This document shows, in pieces, positions 12,995-20,081 of a stretch of DNA of 20,757 bases. The position numbers and the translations under genes are program-made. Under the pieces are notes generated by a model. The model ran no database searches. It was not told where the DNA came from and saw nothing but the letters and a program-made list of their open reading frames with translations. The DNA comes from a virus. The DNA is taken from positions 1-20,757 of IMG/VR virus record IMGVR_UViG_3300050821_017361. The stretch is one strand, 5' to 3'. The stretch's first letter is position 1. The number at the start of each line of letters is the position of its first letter.

Positions 12995-14557
12995 TTACGC
13001 TGGCTGCCCAGTGGGCAATGTCTGGCGGGATACCTGCACGGTCTGGCCGCCTTCGATGTTGACAATGAACTTTTCGTTGATCGCCTGGTATTGTACCTGA
13101 GCGTCCGATTGTACGTAGCCGAGATCAGTCCTGCTGTCGGGGTTGTTAGAAGTGTCGCAGATCACGCTGAACGGCAGACTACCGTCGGTGCTGCCAAGTA
13201 GACCTTGCCCGAGCATGTTTTGCAGGAATGACAACTGTGTCGAACGGATTCGCAGGAACAGGTCCGAGGTGATCACCTGACCGACAAACAGCCCCATACC
13301 GGCAGCGAGCGTCGCTGCGATGTAGTTGGTCAGCCGAGTGTAATTGTCACCGTTGATTGCCGCATTGGTTGATGAGTTGTGGCCGCCGCGTACCCCCCAG
13401 AACGTGCCGCCAGGCTGCGGGCTGCTGATCACGTCAATGCCCGCGCCCAACAGTACGGCCAGATCCGCGGACGAATAGGAGGAGTTCTGACCTGAGCCGG
13501 GCGTGCCAGACTTCTGGCTGCCGATCACGCTATAAAGCTGTTTGTTCAGACTGGATTGTTCGGGCGAAAGATTCGCAAGGCGTCCGGCGGCGAACCCCTG
13601 CGGTGACACGAGGCGAATCATGGCGTTGACCTGATCGGACCACCACAGCCAGTCACCGAACATCAGCTTGGCCGCGTAGCTGTCCAGTCCCGCCTGCTGC
13701 TTGACCGTGACCGCGTTTTGGATGGTGTCTCCAGCGGGACCGGTGAGGATCATGTAGGTCCCTTCCTGGAGCCCAAATCCCGCCTGGGTTGTCCAGTAGT
13801 CAGGATCATCGGCATCCGCCAGAATCGCAATGCCGCAGCCCTGCCCGCGAAGCGAGTACATGCCCGAGCGGGGGGGAATATCGGTGCCTGCAAGGCCCGT
13901 CACCGTAACGTTGACTGCGCCATCCGAACCGGCCGTCGTCGATCCGAGCGCGATGGAGAATTGGCTCGGTGCAATGGTGGCTCCGCCGGCGCTGGCGACG
14001 ATCAACTGTGAGGGGCCTCGCTGTGGACCCTGTCCCTGGTTTACGGCCGTCACAAGGGTCGAACAGAAAACTGCACCGGATCCCGCTATGTTGTCGTAGA
14101 CTTCCGGTTGCAGACCTGGCAACGAGACGGTCAGGCGCCAGGTATTCGCCCTTGATCCCGTTGTCAGTGCCAGGATAACCAGATTGCCGAGCGACCCAGT
14201 GTTAAGCGCAGTAAAGGTCACTGTCGTTCCGGCGAGGATGGTCTGCGCAGCGGAGTCGGTATTGTCGGTGACCCGGACACAACGGAAGTTCTGTGCGCCT
14301 TGCTGCACCGCTGTTGCAACCTGGGTGCCCATGTCGTACTTGCGTGCCAAAATCGGACCAAAGCCCTGTGCATAGTCGGCCATGGTGGCCACGATGACAG
14401 GTTGTCCGACCGGTCCCCAGGACGCAGTGCCGATGACGCCAATTATGTTTGTCGGCACCCCATTCAGAACCAGGTTCTGTGGTGGGACAATCTGGACATA
14501 CAGATCCGGCACTACCAGCGCTGTGGTGTTGATACTGCCCTGCTGAACAATCGGCAT
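12995..14557 (-). CDS. Contractile tail sheath protein
   Basis: 520 residues from the ATG at 14557; a longer start at 14593 would overlap the preceding 49-residue gene. The N-terminus MPIVQQGSINTTALVVPDLY and then GVPTNIIGVIGTASWGPVGQ is the diagnostic beginning of Mu gpL/P2 FI-type tail sheath proteins ('PGVY......P......GIVG.A..GP'). The middle has AILADADDPDYWTTQAGFGL and the C-terminal third FWGVRGGHNSSTNAAINGDN followed by YTRLTNYIAATLAAGMGLFV. This matches the C-terminal sheath domain 'W.VRT......Y.RL..YI...L'. The end SDAQVQYQAINEKFIVNIEG fits the domain that binds the tail tube. It forms the outer sheath that contracts on infection, so the tail is of the myovirus type. The stop TAA lies 12 bases before the tail tube ATG. 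Confidence 0.93.
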   Translation of the reverse strand: MPIVQQGSINTTALVVPDLYVQIVPPQNLVLNGVPTNIIGVIGTASWGPVGQPVIVATMADYAQGFGPILARKYDMGTQVATAVQQGAQNFRCVRVTDNTDSAAQTILAGTTVTFTALNTGSLGNLVILALTTGSRANTWRLTVSLPGLQPEVYDNIAGSGAVFCSTLVTAVNQGQGPQRGPSQLIVASAGGATIAPSQFSIALGSTTAGSDGAVNVTVTGLAGTDIPPRSGMYSLRGQGCGIAILADADDPDYWTTQAGFGLQEGTYMILTGPAGDTIQNAVTVKQQAGLDSYAAKLMFGDWLWWSDQVNAMIRLVSPQGFAAGRLANLSPEQSSLNKQLYSVIGSQKSGTPGSGQNSSYSSADLAVLLGAGIDVISSPQPGGTFWGVRGGHNSSTNAAINGDNYTRLTNYIAATLAAGMGLFVGQVITSDLFLRIRSTQLSFLQNMLGQGLLGSTDGSLPFSVICDTSNNPDSRTDLGYVQSDAQVQYQAINEKFIVNIEGGQTVQVSRQTLPTGQPA

Positions 14558-14561
14558 CTGG

Positions 14562-14711
14562 TCAGGCTCCCTTGCTCGCAGGCACAGCCACACGCACGAC
14601 CGAGCGTGCGTGCTCGCTGTTTAGAATCTCGTTGATGCGAATCGTATCGGTGACGATATCCCCACGCGCGAGACCGGCGAAGGGCTTCACCACGACCAGA
14701 TGCATATTCAT
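14562..14711 (-). CDS. Small conserved-position protein before tail sheath
   Basis: A 49-residue reading frame fills the gap between the tail completion gene and the sheath gene. It starts MNMHLVVVKPFAGLARGDIV, continues TDTIRINEILNSEHARSVVR, and ends VAVPASKGA with TGA. It starts 13 bases after the upstream stop (14725) and ends 4 bases before the sheath ATG (14557). Its composition is protein-like, with alternating hydrophobic residues and a helical end, unlike the Arg-rich text of the other frames here. Short proteins with 'VVKPFAG...GD.I.D...I..IL.S.H...VVRV' occur at this position in related tail operons, as far as I recognise. The function is unknown. The second ATG two codons on could also be the start. 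Confidence 0.7.
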   Translation of the reverse strand: MNMHLVVVKPFAGLARGDIVTDTIRINEILNSEHARSVVRVAVPASKGA

Positions 14712-14724
14712 GAGTACTCCGATA

Positions 14725-15534
14725 TCAGGCGATAGTTGGCACAGAATTCAGCAGAAGATCGCCGAACAGCATCGCTGGCAATGTGGTGGAGAGTATCGTC
14801 GGGTATTCCACGTTGTAGGTGAGGTCTCGCCGATACAGCCGCGCGTTTTGCGATTGATCAAATACTGTGTTGCCGGCATAGGTTAGTCTGCCGCTAGTCC
14901 CATCCGGCAGTGCGATGAAACGTTGGGTACTTAGCGCCTGATCGACTGCAGTTGCCACTGCATCTCGTGCCGCGGGTGTGGGACACCAACAGGTAACGCG
15001 AAAACCTTGCTCCTGCCGGCGAACTTCCTGTTGCACAAAAGCGTTCGCGACCACCCGCGCCAGGAGATTGCCTGCACCGGCTATCGTCAACGTGCTGTTC
15101 GACAGGTGGACAATCGAGTCAACGCGGGCCATCGATGCAAGATTGGCTGCCACTGACTGCGGGGTGTCCCCTGCTTGCGTGCGATAGGCGTAACTTGTGC
15201 CGTCGACCAGGATGCCCGCCACGTGGCCGACATTTGCTGTACCGCCAAAGCTCACCGACGTGCCGTCAACCGCAACGGTCAGAGTTGGCTGTGCGGGCGC
15301 ACCTGCCCACTGTTCGGCGTAGCGCGTGGTGGTATGACAAGCGCCGCCACCGGGGAAGATAGTGACGTTGATCTTGCCGGCAGCCAGATCGGCATCTAGT
15401 GCAGCCGAGTTCGGCCAACCGCGGTAAATTCGGCAGTCCGGCCCCGGACTGCTGGCTGCACTGGTCCCGTTCGGATAGAGAGCAGCCGAGACCACATTGA
15501 CCAAGGCGAGTTCGACATCGGATTGGTCGGCCAT
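14725..15534 (-). CDS. Putative tail completion/terminator protein with inserted beta domain
   Basis: 269 residues from the ATG at 15534, which overlaps the previous stop as TGATG; the longer frame upstream is inside the previous gene. The N-terminus MADQSDVELALVNVVSAALY, followed by a segment with CRIYRGWPN, resembles the minor tail/tail terminator proteins found just before tail sheath genes. About residues 80-150 form a Gly/Thr/Val-rich insertion with VDGTSYAYRTQAGDTPQSVA, a motif also seen as a repeated module in other phage structural proteins. The C-terminal part returns to the terminator-like text (FRVTCWCPTPAARDAVATAV, ARLYRRDLTYNVEYPT). The role would be to cap the tail tube and bind the connector. 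This is inferred from position and partial pattern match. Confidence 0.6.
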   Translation of the reverse strand: MADQSDVELALVNVVSAALYPNGTSAASSPGPDCRIYRGWPNSAALDADLAAGKINVTIFPGGGACHTTTRYAEQWAGAPAQPTLTVAVDGTSVSFGGTANVGHVAGILVDGTSYAYRTQAGDTPQSVAANLASMARVDSIVHLSNSTLTIAGAGNLLARVVANAFVQQEVRRQEQGFRVTCWCPTPAARDAVATAVDQALSTQRFIALPDGTSGRLTYAGNTVFDQSQNARLYRRDLTYNVEYPTILSTTLPAMLFGDLLLNSVPTIA

Positions 15535-16178
15535 CAGGTGGTTGCCTGTTTCACCGTGATGCGCCACCCAAGATCGGTCAGTTCGGCGCCTGCAACGACG
15601 GCATTCCGCCCGAGATCATCCATCATCAGGTCCGCTGGCAGCAGGACCAAGCCGGTTATCACCGGCAATAGTACGGTCCAGTAGGGAATCGAGCTGTCAC
15701 TTGGCAAATCGGCACTTGGATGTCCACGGCCAGCCACGCCGAGGACACTAGCCGGCCAATTCGCGAGCATCATCTCATTCGTCGCGGTGACCGCGCCACC
15801 GTAAGTATTGATGCCGGTGCTCGACGGCGCGGCCGGGCGCGAGAATGAGACAATGCGGTTGGTCTGCACGCACAGTACCGGCAATAGATGTTGCTGTCCC
15901 GCAATGAACCAGGTTTTGTCGGCCTGCACGAGGTAGTCGCCCGGGCGCGTGTAGGCGGCATCGAAGATCCCGTACCAAAGAGCATCGCCATACGCATTGG
16001 GATGCGCGAACCTGGCGTCGCGTGCTGTGAATGCGGCGCGTAGCCGCAAAAAGCGGTTCTGCCGATCCAGAGGCTCAGAGAGTCCCGATGGCCTGTAGGC
16101 GTCCGTGTCCACGCCGACGGCGCGCGCCGCCGCATTCAGGCCTCGATAAACCCGGTCCTGTAGCTGCGTCGGGTCCAT
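15534..16178 (-). CDS. Neck or head-tail joining protein, unknown family
   Basis: 214 residues from the ATG at 16178. Longer upstream starts would overlap the previous gene by more than 100 bases and add Arg/Pro-rich text that looks like out-of-frame translation, so I chose this ATG, two bases after the previous stop. The protein starts MDPTQLQDRVYRGLNAAARA and contains PGDYLVQADKTWFIAGQQHL, which resembles phage neck proteins with 'GDYL......TWFI' motifs where a packed beta region follows a helical start. The C-terminus reads AELTDLGWRITVKQATT. Its place between connector and tail completion candidates suggests it joins head and tail. It could instead be a minor structural protein; I see no enzymatic motif. 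Confidence 0.6.
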   Translation of the reverse strand: MDPTQLQDRVYRGLNAAARAVGVDTDAYRPSGLSEPLDRQNRFLRLRAAFTARDARFAHPNAYGDALWYGIFDAAYTRPGDYLVQADKTWFIAGQQHLLPVLCVQTNRIVSFSRPAAPSSTGINTYGGAVTATNEMMLANWPASVLGVAGRGHPSADLPSDSSIPYWTVLLPVITGLVLLPADLMMDDLGRNAVVAGAELTDLGWRITVKQATT

Positions 16179-16180
16179 GG

Positions 16181-16558
16181 TCAGACAACCAGACTGATGC
16201 CACTGTCGGTCAGCGCGGGTCCCGATGGAATACCGAAAAAGCCGCACAGGCGGCGGCGCCAGTCGTCGAACAATCTTGTGCGGTCGCGCAGCTCGTCCCG
16301 ATTGCGGGTCCACACTGCCGCTTGGTCGGTATCAAGATTGTCGCCGGCACGCGGCACTGCAAACTCCAACACGGTCAGCGTGCCAAGGTAACGCCGCACG
16401 ACCGCTTCCTCCGCAGTAGAAAGGTTGTTCATACGGAATTCCAGTAACCCGTAGACCTGAAAGAACCGCCAGTTCTCGAAGCCCGAGGCGGCGGCACCAT
16501 AGGCCGGATAGCCGCAGAAGCGACGAATGTCCGCTCTTTCGGAGTCCGTGAATGCCAT
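16181..16558 (-). CDS. Putative head-tail connector protein
   Basis: 125 residues. The N-terminus MAFTDSERADIRRFCGYPAYG, with aromatic-rich text following (ENWRFFQVYGLLEFRM), and a helical charged region (RNRDELRDRTRLFDDWRRRL) are seen. Alpha-helical proteins of this size after capsid and decoration genes usually form the head-tail connector or adaptor below the portal. The start overlaps the stop of the previous gene by one base and the next gene begins two bases after its stop, so it lies within a tightly coupled run. No catalytic motif is visible. The family was not recognised with certainty. Confidence 0.6.
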   Translation of the reverse strand: MAFTDSERADIRRFCGYPAYGAAASGFENWRFFQVYGLLEFRMNNLSTAEEAVVRRYLGTLTVLEFAVPRAGDNLDTDQAAVWTRNRDELRDRTRLFDDWRRRLCGFFGIPSGPALTDSGISLVV

Positions 16559-16866
16559 CAGACAAAGGATCCGTCGCCACGCGTGAACAGCACAACACCG
16601 CTGCCGGCCGTCAGCACAGCAGCCGCAAAATTTACCAAACTGTTCACGGACAGCAGAACCCGTGAGTTCGCCATCACCGGCATATCTGAGCTGGAGGCCG
16701 TCGCTGACTGATCGGCACCAAAGGCCACGTAGGCGAGCGACGCACTGGCGTTTGTCACCACAACCGAGTCTCCCCCTCCTGCCAGGGCAACCGCCGCGGA
16801 CAACGTGCCCGCGCTGAGTGAAACCGTTCCGGTTGGACGGAACGGCGTTATGGACCCGATGGCCAT
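16558..16866 (-). CDS. Putative head decoration or stabilisation protein
   Basis: 102 residues, rich in Ala, Ser, Val and Thr with almost no charge. It alternates hydrophobic and small residues in a beta-sandwich-like way (SVVVTNASASLAYVAFGAD, then SVNSLVNFAAAVLTAGSGV). The gene follows the major capsid gene by 22 bases and has a clear GGAG site 6 bases before the ATG. Small beta-rich proteins at this position are often capsid decoration proteins, which bind the outer shell and stabilise it after expansion. I do not recognise the family from sequence alone, so the role is from position and composition. The stop TGA overlaps the next ATG (TGATG). Confidence 0.6.
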   Translation of the reverse strand: MAIGSITPFRPTGTVSLSAGTLSAAVALAGGGDSVVVTNASASLAYVAFGADQSATASSSDMPVMANSRVLLSVNSLVNFAAAVLTAGSGVVLFTRGDGSFV

Positions 16867-16888
16867 GTGCTACTCCATCGCGCCGAGA

Positions 16889-18211
16889 TCAGCCGATGTG
16901 CTCGACCATCACGGCGCGCTTGAACGCGGCGTTGGTCGCGGTGGGAACCGTGGTCGGATTGGTCGTGGTGTCGGACGGTGCGCAGAAACCCCCGATCCAG
17001 TACCAGGACTGGGCGATAATCTGCTGAAGGCGATCGATCGGTTCGCGTGTTACCATCGCCACGTCATCGACGACAGCAACGATCGAGTCCTTCGGTATAA
17101 CATCCTCGGCCGCCATTCCGGCAAAGTCGCCCTCGATCAGCGCGCCCTGGCCGCAGACGATCGGCCGTCTTACCATCAGGCCGGCGAGTGTCGGGTGTGG
17201 CTGCACGAAGGCCTCGGTCGTCGGGATAAAACGCAAACCCAGGAAGTCGTTCGTCATGCCTTGGCGAAACACCTGGTTTGCTGACGTGGCACCTTGGAAC
17301 AACTGCTTGAAGTCCGGATCCGCAAACAACTGGCGCGCAGAAACCGGATCGAGATAGCAGTTGTACACACCGTCGATTTCCGGCACGGCGTTCATGCGCA
17401 GTTTGGCGACCGCGTCCAGTAGGCCCGACATGGTCAGCACGTCAGTGGCAGTTAAGGCGGCGGTGGTGGCGCGCTGGGATGGCCGGACAACTACCGATGC
17501 ACTGGCTGCGGTCACGGCGTTTCCCGCCGTGCCGTCTGAGACCGATACGTTGCCCGAGAATGTCAGCGTGCCGGACACGCCATTCGGAGTGGTCGAGACA
17601 TTTGTGACGTCGGCCGTGACGCCGACCAGCGAGTAGACGTTGGCACCAATGGTCACGGTCAGCGGATTGGATGCGCCAACTGCCTGCTGCACGCCGTTGA
17701 CAAAGGCGTACTGGAAGCCGCGAACGTCATCGACCGTTACAGCAGTGCCAGTGCTTCCCAGCGTCGTCCGCACCCGCGAATTGCCACCGAAATAGCTGCT
17801 GAACAGGGCATTGCGCGCCAGTTCATCCAGGCTGCGCGCTGCCTGTTCACCATTCACATATGCATTTTGCAGAAACTGCGACGCAATGCCCACACGACTT
17901 GTGACCATGTTGAGGTCGGTCGTAGCGGCGTAGTGGTTGATTGTGATGGTGTATTGCTCCACACCCCAACCGGTCGCCGTCAGGCCGTTATCGAAATTGG
18001 TGTTCGTGTTGACCGCCAGCGGAGTGGTGATACTGGGTTTCAGCCCCGCGCGAGTCCTGGTCAGCGTTTCGCCAATGCCGACCGAGATCTTCACGCGATC
18101 AGCGCATGCACGATAGCCAAGGCGCGACTTCAGCGCCTGCTGAAACTCGCGCTCCAGGAAGCCTTGCTGAATGATTGGCTGCAAGGCCGCCGGGAAGTTC
18201 TGAATGCCCAT
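16889..18211 (-). CDS. Major capsid protein
   Basis: 440 residues. The gene sits after portal and scaffold and has a good ribosome binding site (AGAAGGGA, about 7 bases before the ATG). The N-terminal part reads FPAALQPIIQQGFLEREFQQ and RARAGLKPSITTPL-like text follows (TRTRAGLKPSI). The central SRVGIASQFLQNAYVNGEQA and the late YLDPVSARQLFADPDFKQLF plus GLRFIPTTEAFVQ are typical of HK97-fold capsid proteins of the N4-gp56-like group. Residues about 165-250 are Gly/Thr/Val/Ser-rich and beta-strand-like (NPLTVTIGANVYSLVGV, SGTLTFSGNVSVSDGTAG). They look like an insertion domain on the capsid surface. The C-terminal text YWIGGFCAPSDTTTNPTT resembles other phage capsid tails. The order and length make the call strong; the exact fold group is inferred. 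Confidence 0.88.
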   Translation of the reverse strand: MGIQNFPAALQPIIQQGFLEREFQQALKSRLGYRACADRVKISVGIGETLTRTRAGLKPSITTPLAVNTNTNFDNGLTATGWGVEQYTITINHYAATTDLNMVTSRVGIASQFLQNAYVNGEQAARSLDELARNALFSSYFGGNSRVRTTLGSTGTAVTVDDVRGFQYAFVNGVQQAVGASNPLTVTIGANVYSLVGVTADVTNVSTTPNGVSGTLTFSGNVSVSDGTAGNAVTAASASVVVRPSQRATTAALTATDVLTMSGLLDAVAKLRMNAVPEIDGVYNCYLDPVSARQLFADPDFKQLFQGATSANQVFRQGMTNDFLGLRFIPTTEAFVQPHPTLAGLMVRRPIVCGQGALIEGDFAGMAAEDVIPKDSIVAVVDDVAMVTREPIDRLQQIIAQSWYWIGGFCAPSDTTTNPTTVPTATNAAFKRAVMVEHIG

Positions 18212-18224
18212 TCGGGTATCCCTT

Positions 18225-18635
18225 CTATACTTGATGTTTCAGGATCGCCGCACGGGCGGCGCGGTATTCGTTGTCGGTCATTTCGGTGGCTAGCTTTTGT
18301 CGCGGCGGCTGGGCAGGTGGCGGACTGGCGCGGCTGGACGACGACGTGCCACCAAACAGCCAGGGCTTCGCTCGCCTCAGTTGCGCCACGAGTTCGGCGG
18401 CATTTGCCAACTCACCATCCGAAGTGAGTTCCACGTTCTTGAGATCGAGCAGCTTCAACCCGTCGAGATCAACAATTCCCGCGCGCACGGCCTCGACCTT
18501 TAGTTCGGCGCGAACGACGCGTGTTTGTGCGTCGTGTTCGATTTCGGCCAATCGGCGCTCGAGTGACTCGGCGCGCGTACGCAGGTCCGTGCCCGGGTCG
18601 GTATCCGGCACGACAGGCTTATCGTCTTCTGGCAT
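18225..18635 (-). CDS. Scaffold-like head assembly protein
   Basis: 136 residues. The N-terminal third is highly charged and probably a coiled coil (RTRAESLERRLAEIEHDAQT). It is followed by ELKVEAVRAGIVDLDGLKLL and a KPWLFG motif near residue 92, then a Ser/Pro/Ala-rich linker and a charged tail (TDNEYRAARAAILKHQV). This pattern, with its place between portal and major capsid genes, matches small phage scaffolding proteins (GP20-like). No protease Ser/His motif is visible, so this is not a protease-scaffold fusion. It is expected to guide capsid protein assembly and then leave the prohead. Its start overlaps the portal stop by one base, and the capsid gene begins 13 bases after its stop. The scaffold role is inferred from position and composition. 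Confidence 0.7.
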   Translation of the reverse strand: MPEDDKPVVPDTDPGTDLRTRAESLERRLAEIEHDAQTRVVRAELKVEAVRAGIVDLDGLKLLDLKNVELTSDGELANAAELVAQLRRAKPWLFGGTSSSSRASPPPAQPPRQKLATEMTDNEYRAARAAILKHQV

Positions 18636-20053
18636 TAGTTGCTTTCGTCGATGTTTCGCTCGGCGGAGATGCGTCCGAGTTCTGCCGGCACGTCCTCGAT
18701 GTCAAACTCATTGGCAATCGCCTTCACGGCGCTCTCGCGACTGATCTGGCCCGCACTCGCCAGGGTGCTCAGCGTCTGTGCGTCCTTCTGCCGGTCATCG
18801 GCAGTTGTGGGATACCAGCGCGGCCAGTTGAGTGAGAGCCGCGCTACAGGATCCATGGCAGGTATTTCGCGGCCCATGACCCGCAGTCGATAGACCTGCG
18901 AAGCCCGCAGTACCATACGCGCGAGCGACAGCAGAGCGCCTTCCCCGTAGCTTATGCGCAGATTGTCAGCGAGCCAGATCAGACCTTGGTTCATCAACTC
19001 CAATGCACGGCCCGATTGAGCTGCGGTCAGCCGATCAGCGTTCGCCCGGTTGCCATGCACGCTTTCCAGAGCCAGCTCGCGAAGTGTCCGCACATATTCG
19101 ATGACGGCAGCCGATGCGGTGCCGCCTATCTCTAGCAGCCTGGCGTCACCCTTCTCGCTGACCACGAGCGCGTTGCCTGCGCCTTTTATGATCTGACTGT
19201 CGGTGGTCGCGGGTTCCTTGATCAGCAACGTTGGATCGCTACTATATTTTAGCCCGCGGCCCGCTTGGCTGAGCTGATAATCAATTTCGATCTGTGTTTC
19301 GATTGCGGCCCGGAATGTGCAAGCGCCGTCGGCAGCGTCGCCGGTGGAGGACGGACCCGGAAGGTTCCGAATCCAGACGACAGGTACGAACCCAAGATTG
19401 TGTTTTGCACTGCGCGCATCGTCGATGTCAGCCTCGAAGGAGGTGCCCACTGGCAGAGGCACGAACCATATCTCACCCTCCGCGTCCCAAGTGCGCGTGA
19501 ACCAGTAGTCGATCGCGTTGTCAGCGATCTCGTATCCGCTGGAAGCAAGCTGGGCTCCCGGTACCTTATATTTCTCAGTTACCCGCAGCAGTGTATCGGG
19601 CTCCTGCGGGTCCCATTCCGGTGTCAGGAATGTCGTGTCCAGAACGTTGAAGAAAACACGCCCTCGCAGCACGCGCATGACAATTGCAACAGACCCGATG
19701 GCGCCTTGTATCGCTGCCTCGGTCATCGTCAGGTTGAGACGGGTTTCTTTCACGATATCGGCAAGCGAGCCGCGGATCGCACGGTCAGCGCAATCGATAG
19801 TCGGGAAATGCCCCTCACTGAACAAGAGCGAAATGCTGTCCTCCACCACAATGCGGCACAATGCATAACGTACGCTGGGTCTGCGGTTGCGCAGTGGAAT
19901 GTATTCGCCGCCGGCGCCACGCTCTTCGTGGAACTGATACGGCAGGACTTCGTATAGCTTGCCATCCAAGACACGTTTGAGAATATCAAGAGTGCGCCCA
20001 CGCCCCGGATACTGCGGGTCGCGCGGTATTAAGTTACAGATTGTCTCGAACAT
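18635..20053 (-). CDS. Portal protein (SPP1 gp6-like)
   Basis: 472 residues, the usual size for a phage portal, and placed directly after the terminase. The segment RPSVRYALCRIVVEDSISLL near residues 58-78, a middle part with EYVRTLRELALESVHGNRA, and the C-terminal LSLNWPRWYPTTADDRQKD plus LASAGQISRESAVKAI are typical of the SPP1 gp6 portal family. In that family the terminal segment forms the crown and reads 'W......D......L...G.IS.ET'. Twelve copies would form the ring at one capsid vertex through which DNA enters and to which the tail attaches. The stop TAA overlaps the ATG of the next gene by one base (TAATG), so the two are translationally coupled. The ATG start has only a weak Shine-Dalgarno-like GGCGAG. 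The family assignment rests on pattern recognition and gene order. Confidence 0.9.
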   Translation of the reverse strand: MFETICNLIPRDPQYPGRGRTLDILKRVLDGKLYEVLPYQFHEERGAGGEYIPLRNRRPSVRYALCRIVVEDSISLLFSEGHFPTIDCADRAIRGSLADIVKETRLNLTMTEAAIQGAIGSVAIVMRVLRGRVFFNVLDTTFLTPEWDPQEPDTLLRVTEKYKVPGAQLASSGYEIADNAIDYWFTRTWDAEGEIWFVPLPVGTSFEADIDDARSAKHNLGFVPVVWIRNLPGPSSTGDAADGACTFRAAIETQIEIDYQLSQAGRGLKYSSDPTLLIKEPATTDSQIIKGAGNALVVSEKGDARLLEIGGTASAAVIEYVRTLRELALESVHGNRANADRLTAAQSGRALELMNQGLIWLADNLRISYGEGALLSLARMVLRASQVYRLRVMGREIPAMDPVARLSLNWPRWYPTTADDRQKDAQTLSTLASAGQISRESAVKAIANEFDIEDVPAELGRISAERNIDESN

Positions 20054-20081
20054 GGGCTCGCCGAATTGAATGTCGTGTTGT

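Noticed and set aside
15534-16313. Longer start for the neck protein gene
   Set aside because: The extra 45 residues overlap the connector gene in another frame and are Arg/Pro-rich; the ATG at 16178 sits two bases after the upstream stop.
19265-19957. 230-residue open frame on the plus strand
   Set aside because: Antisense to the portal gene, with irregular Arg/Cys-rich composition and no ribosome binding site or motif.
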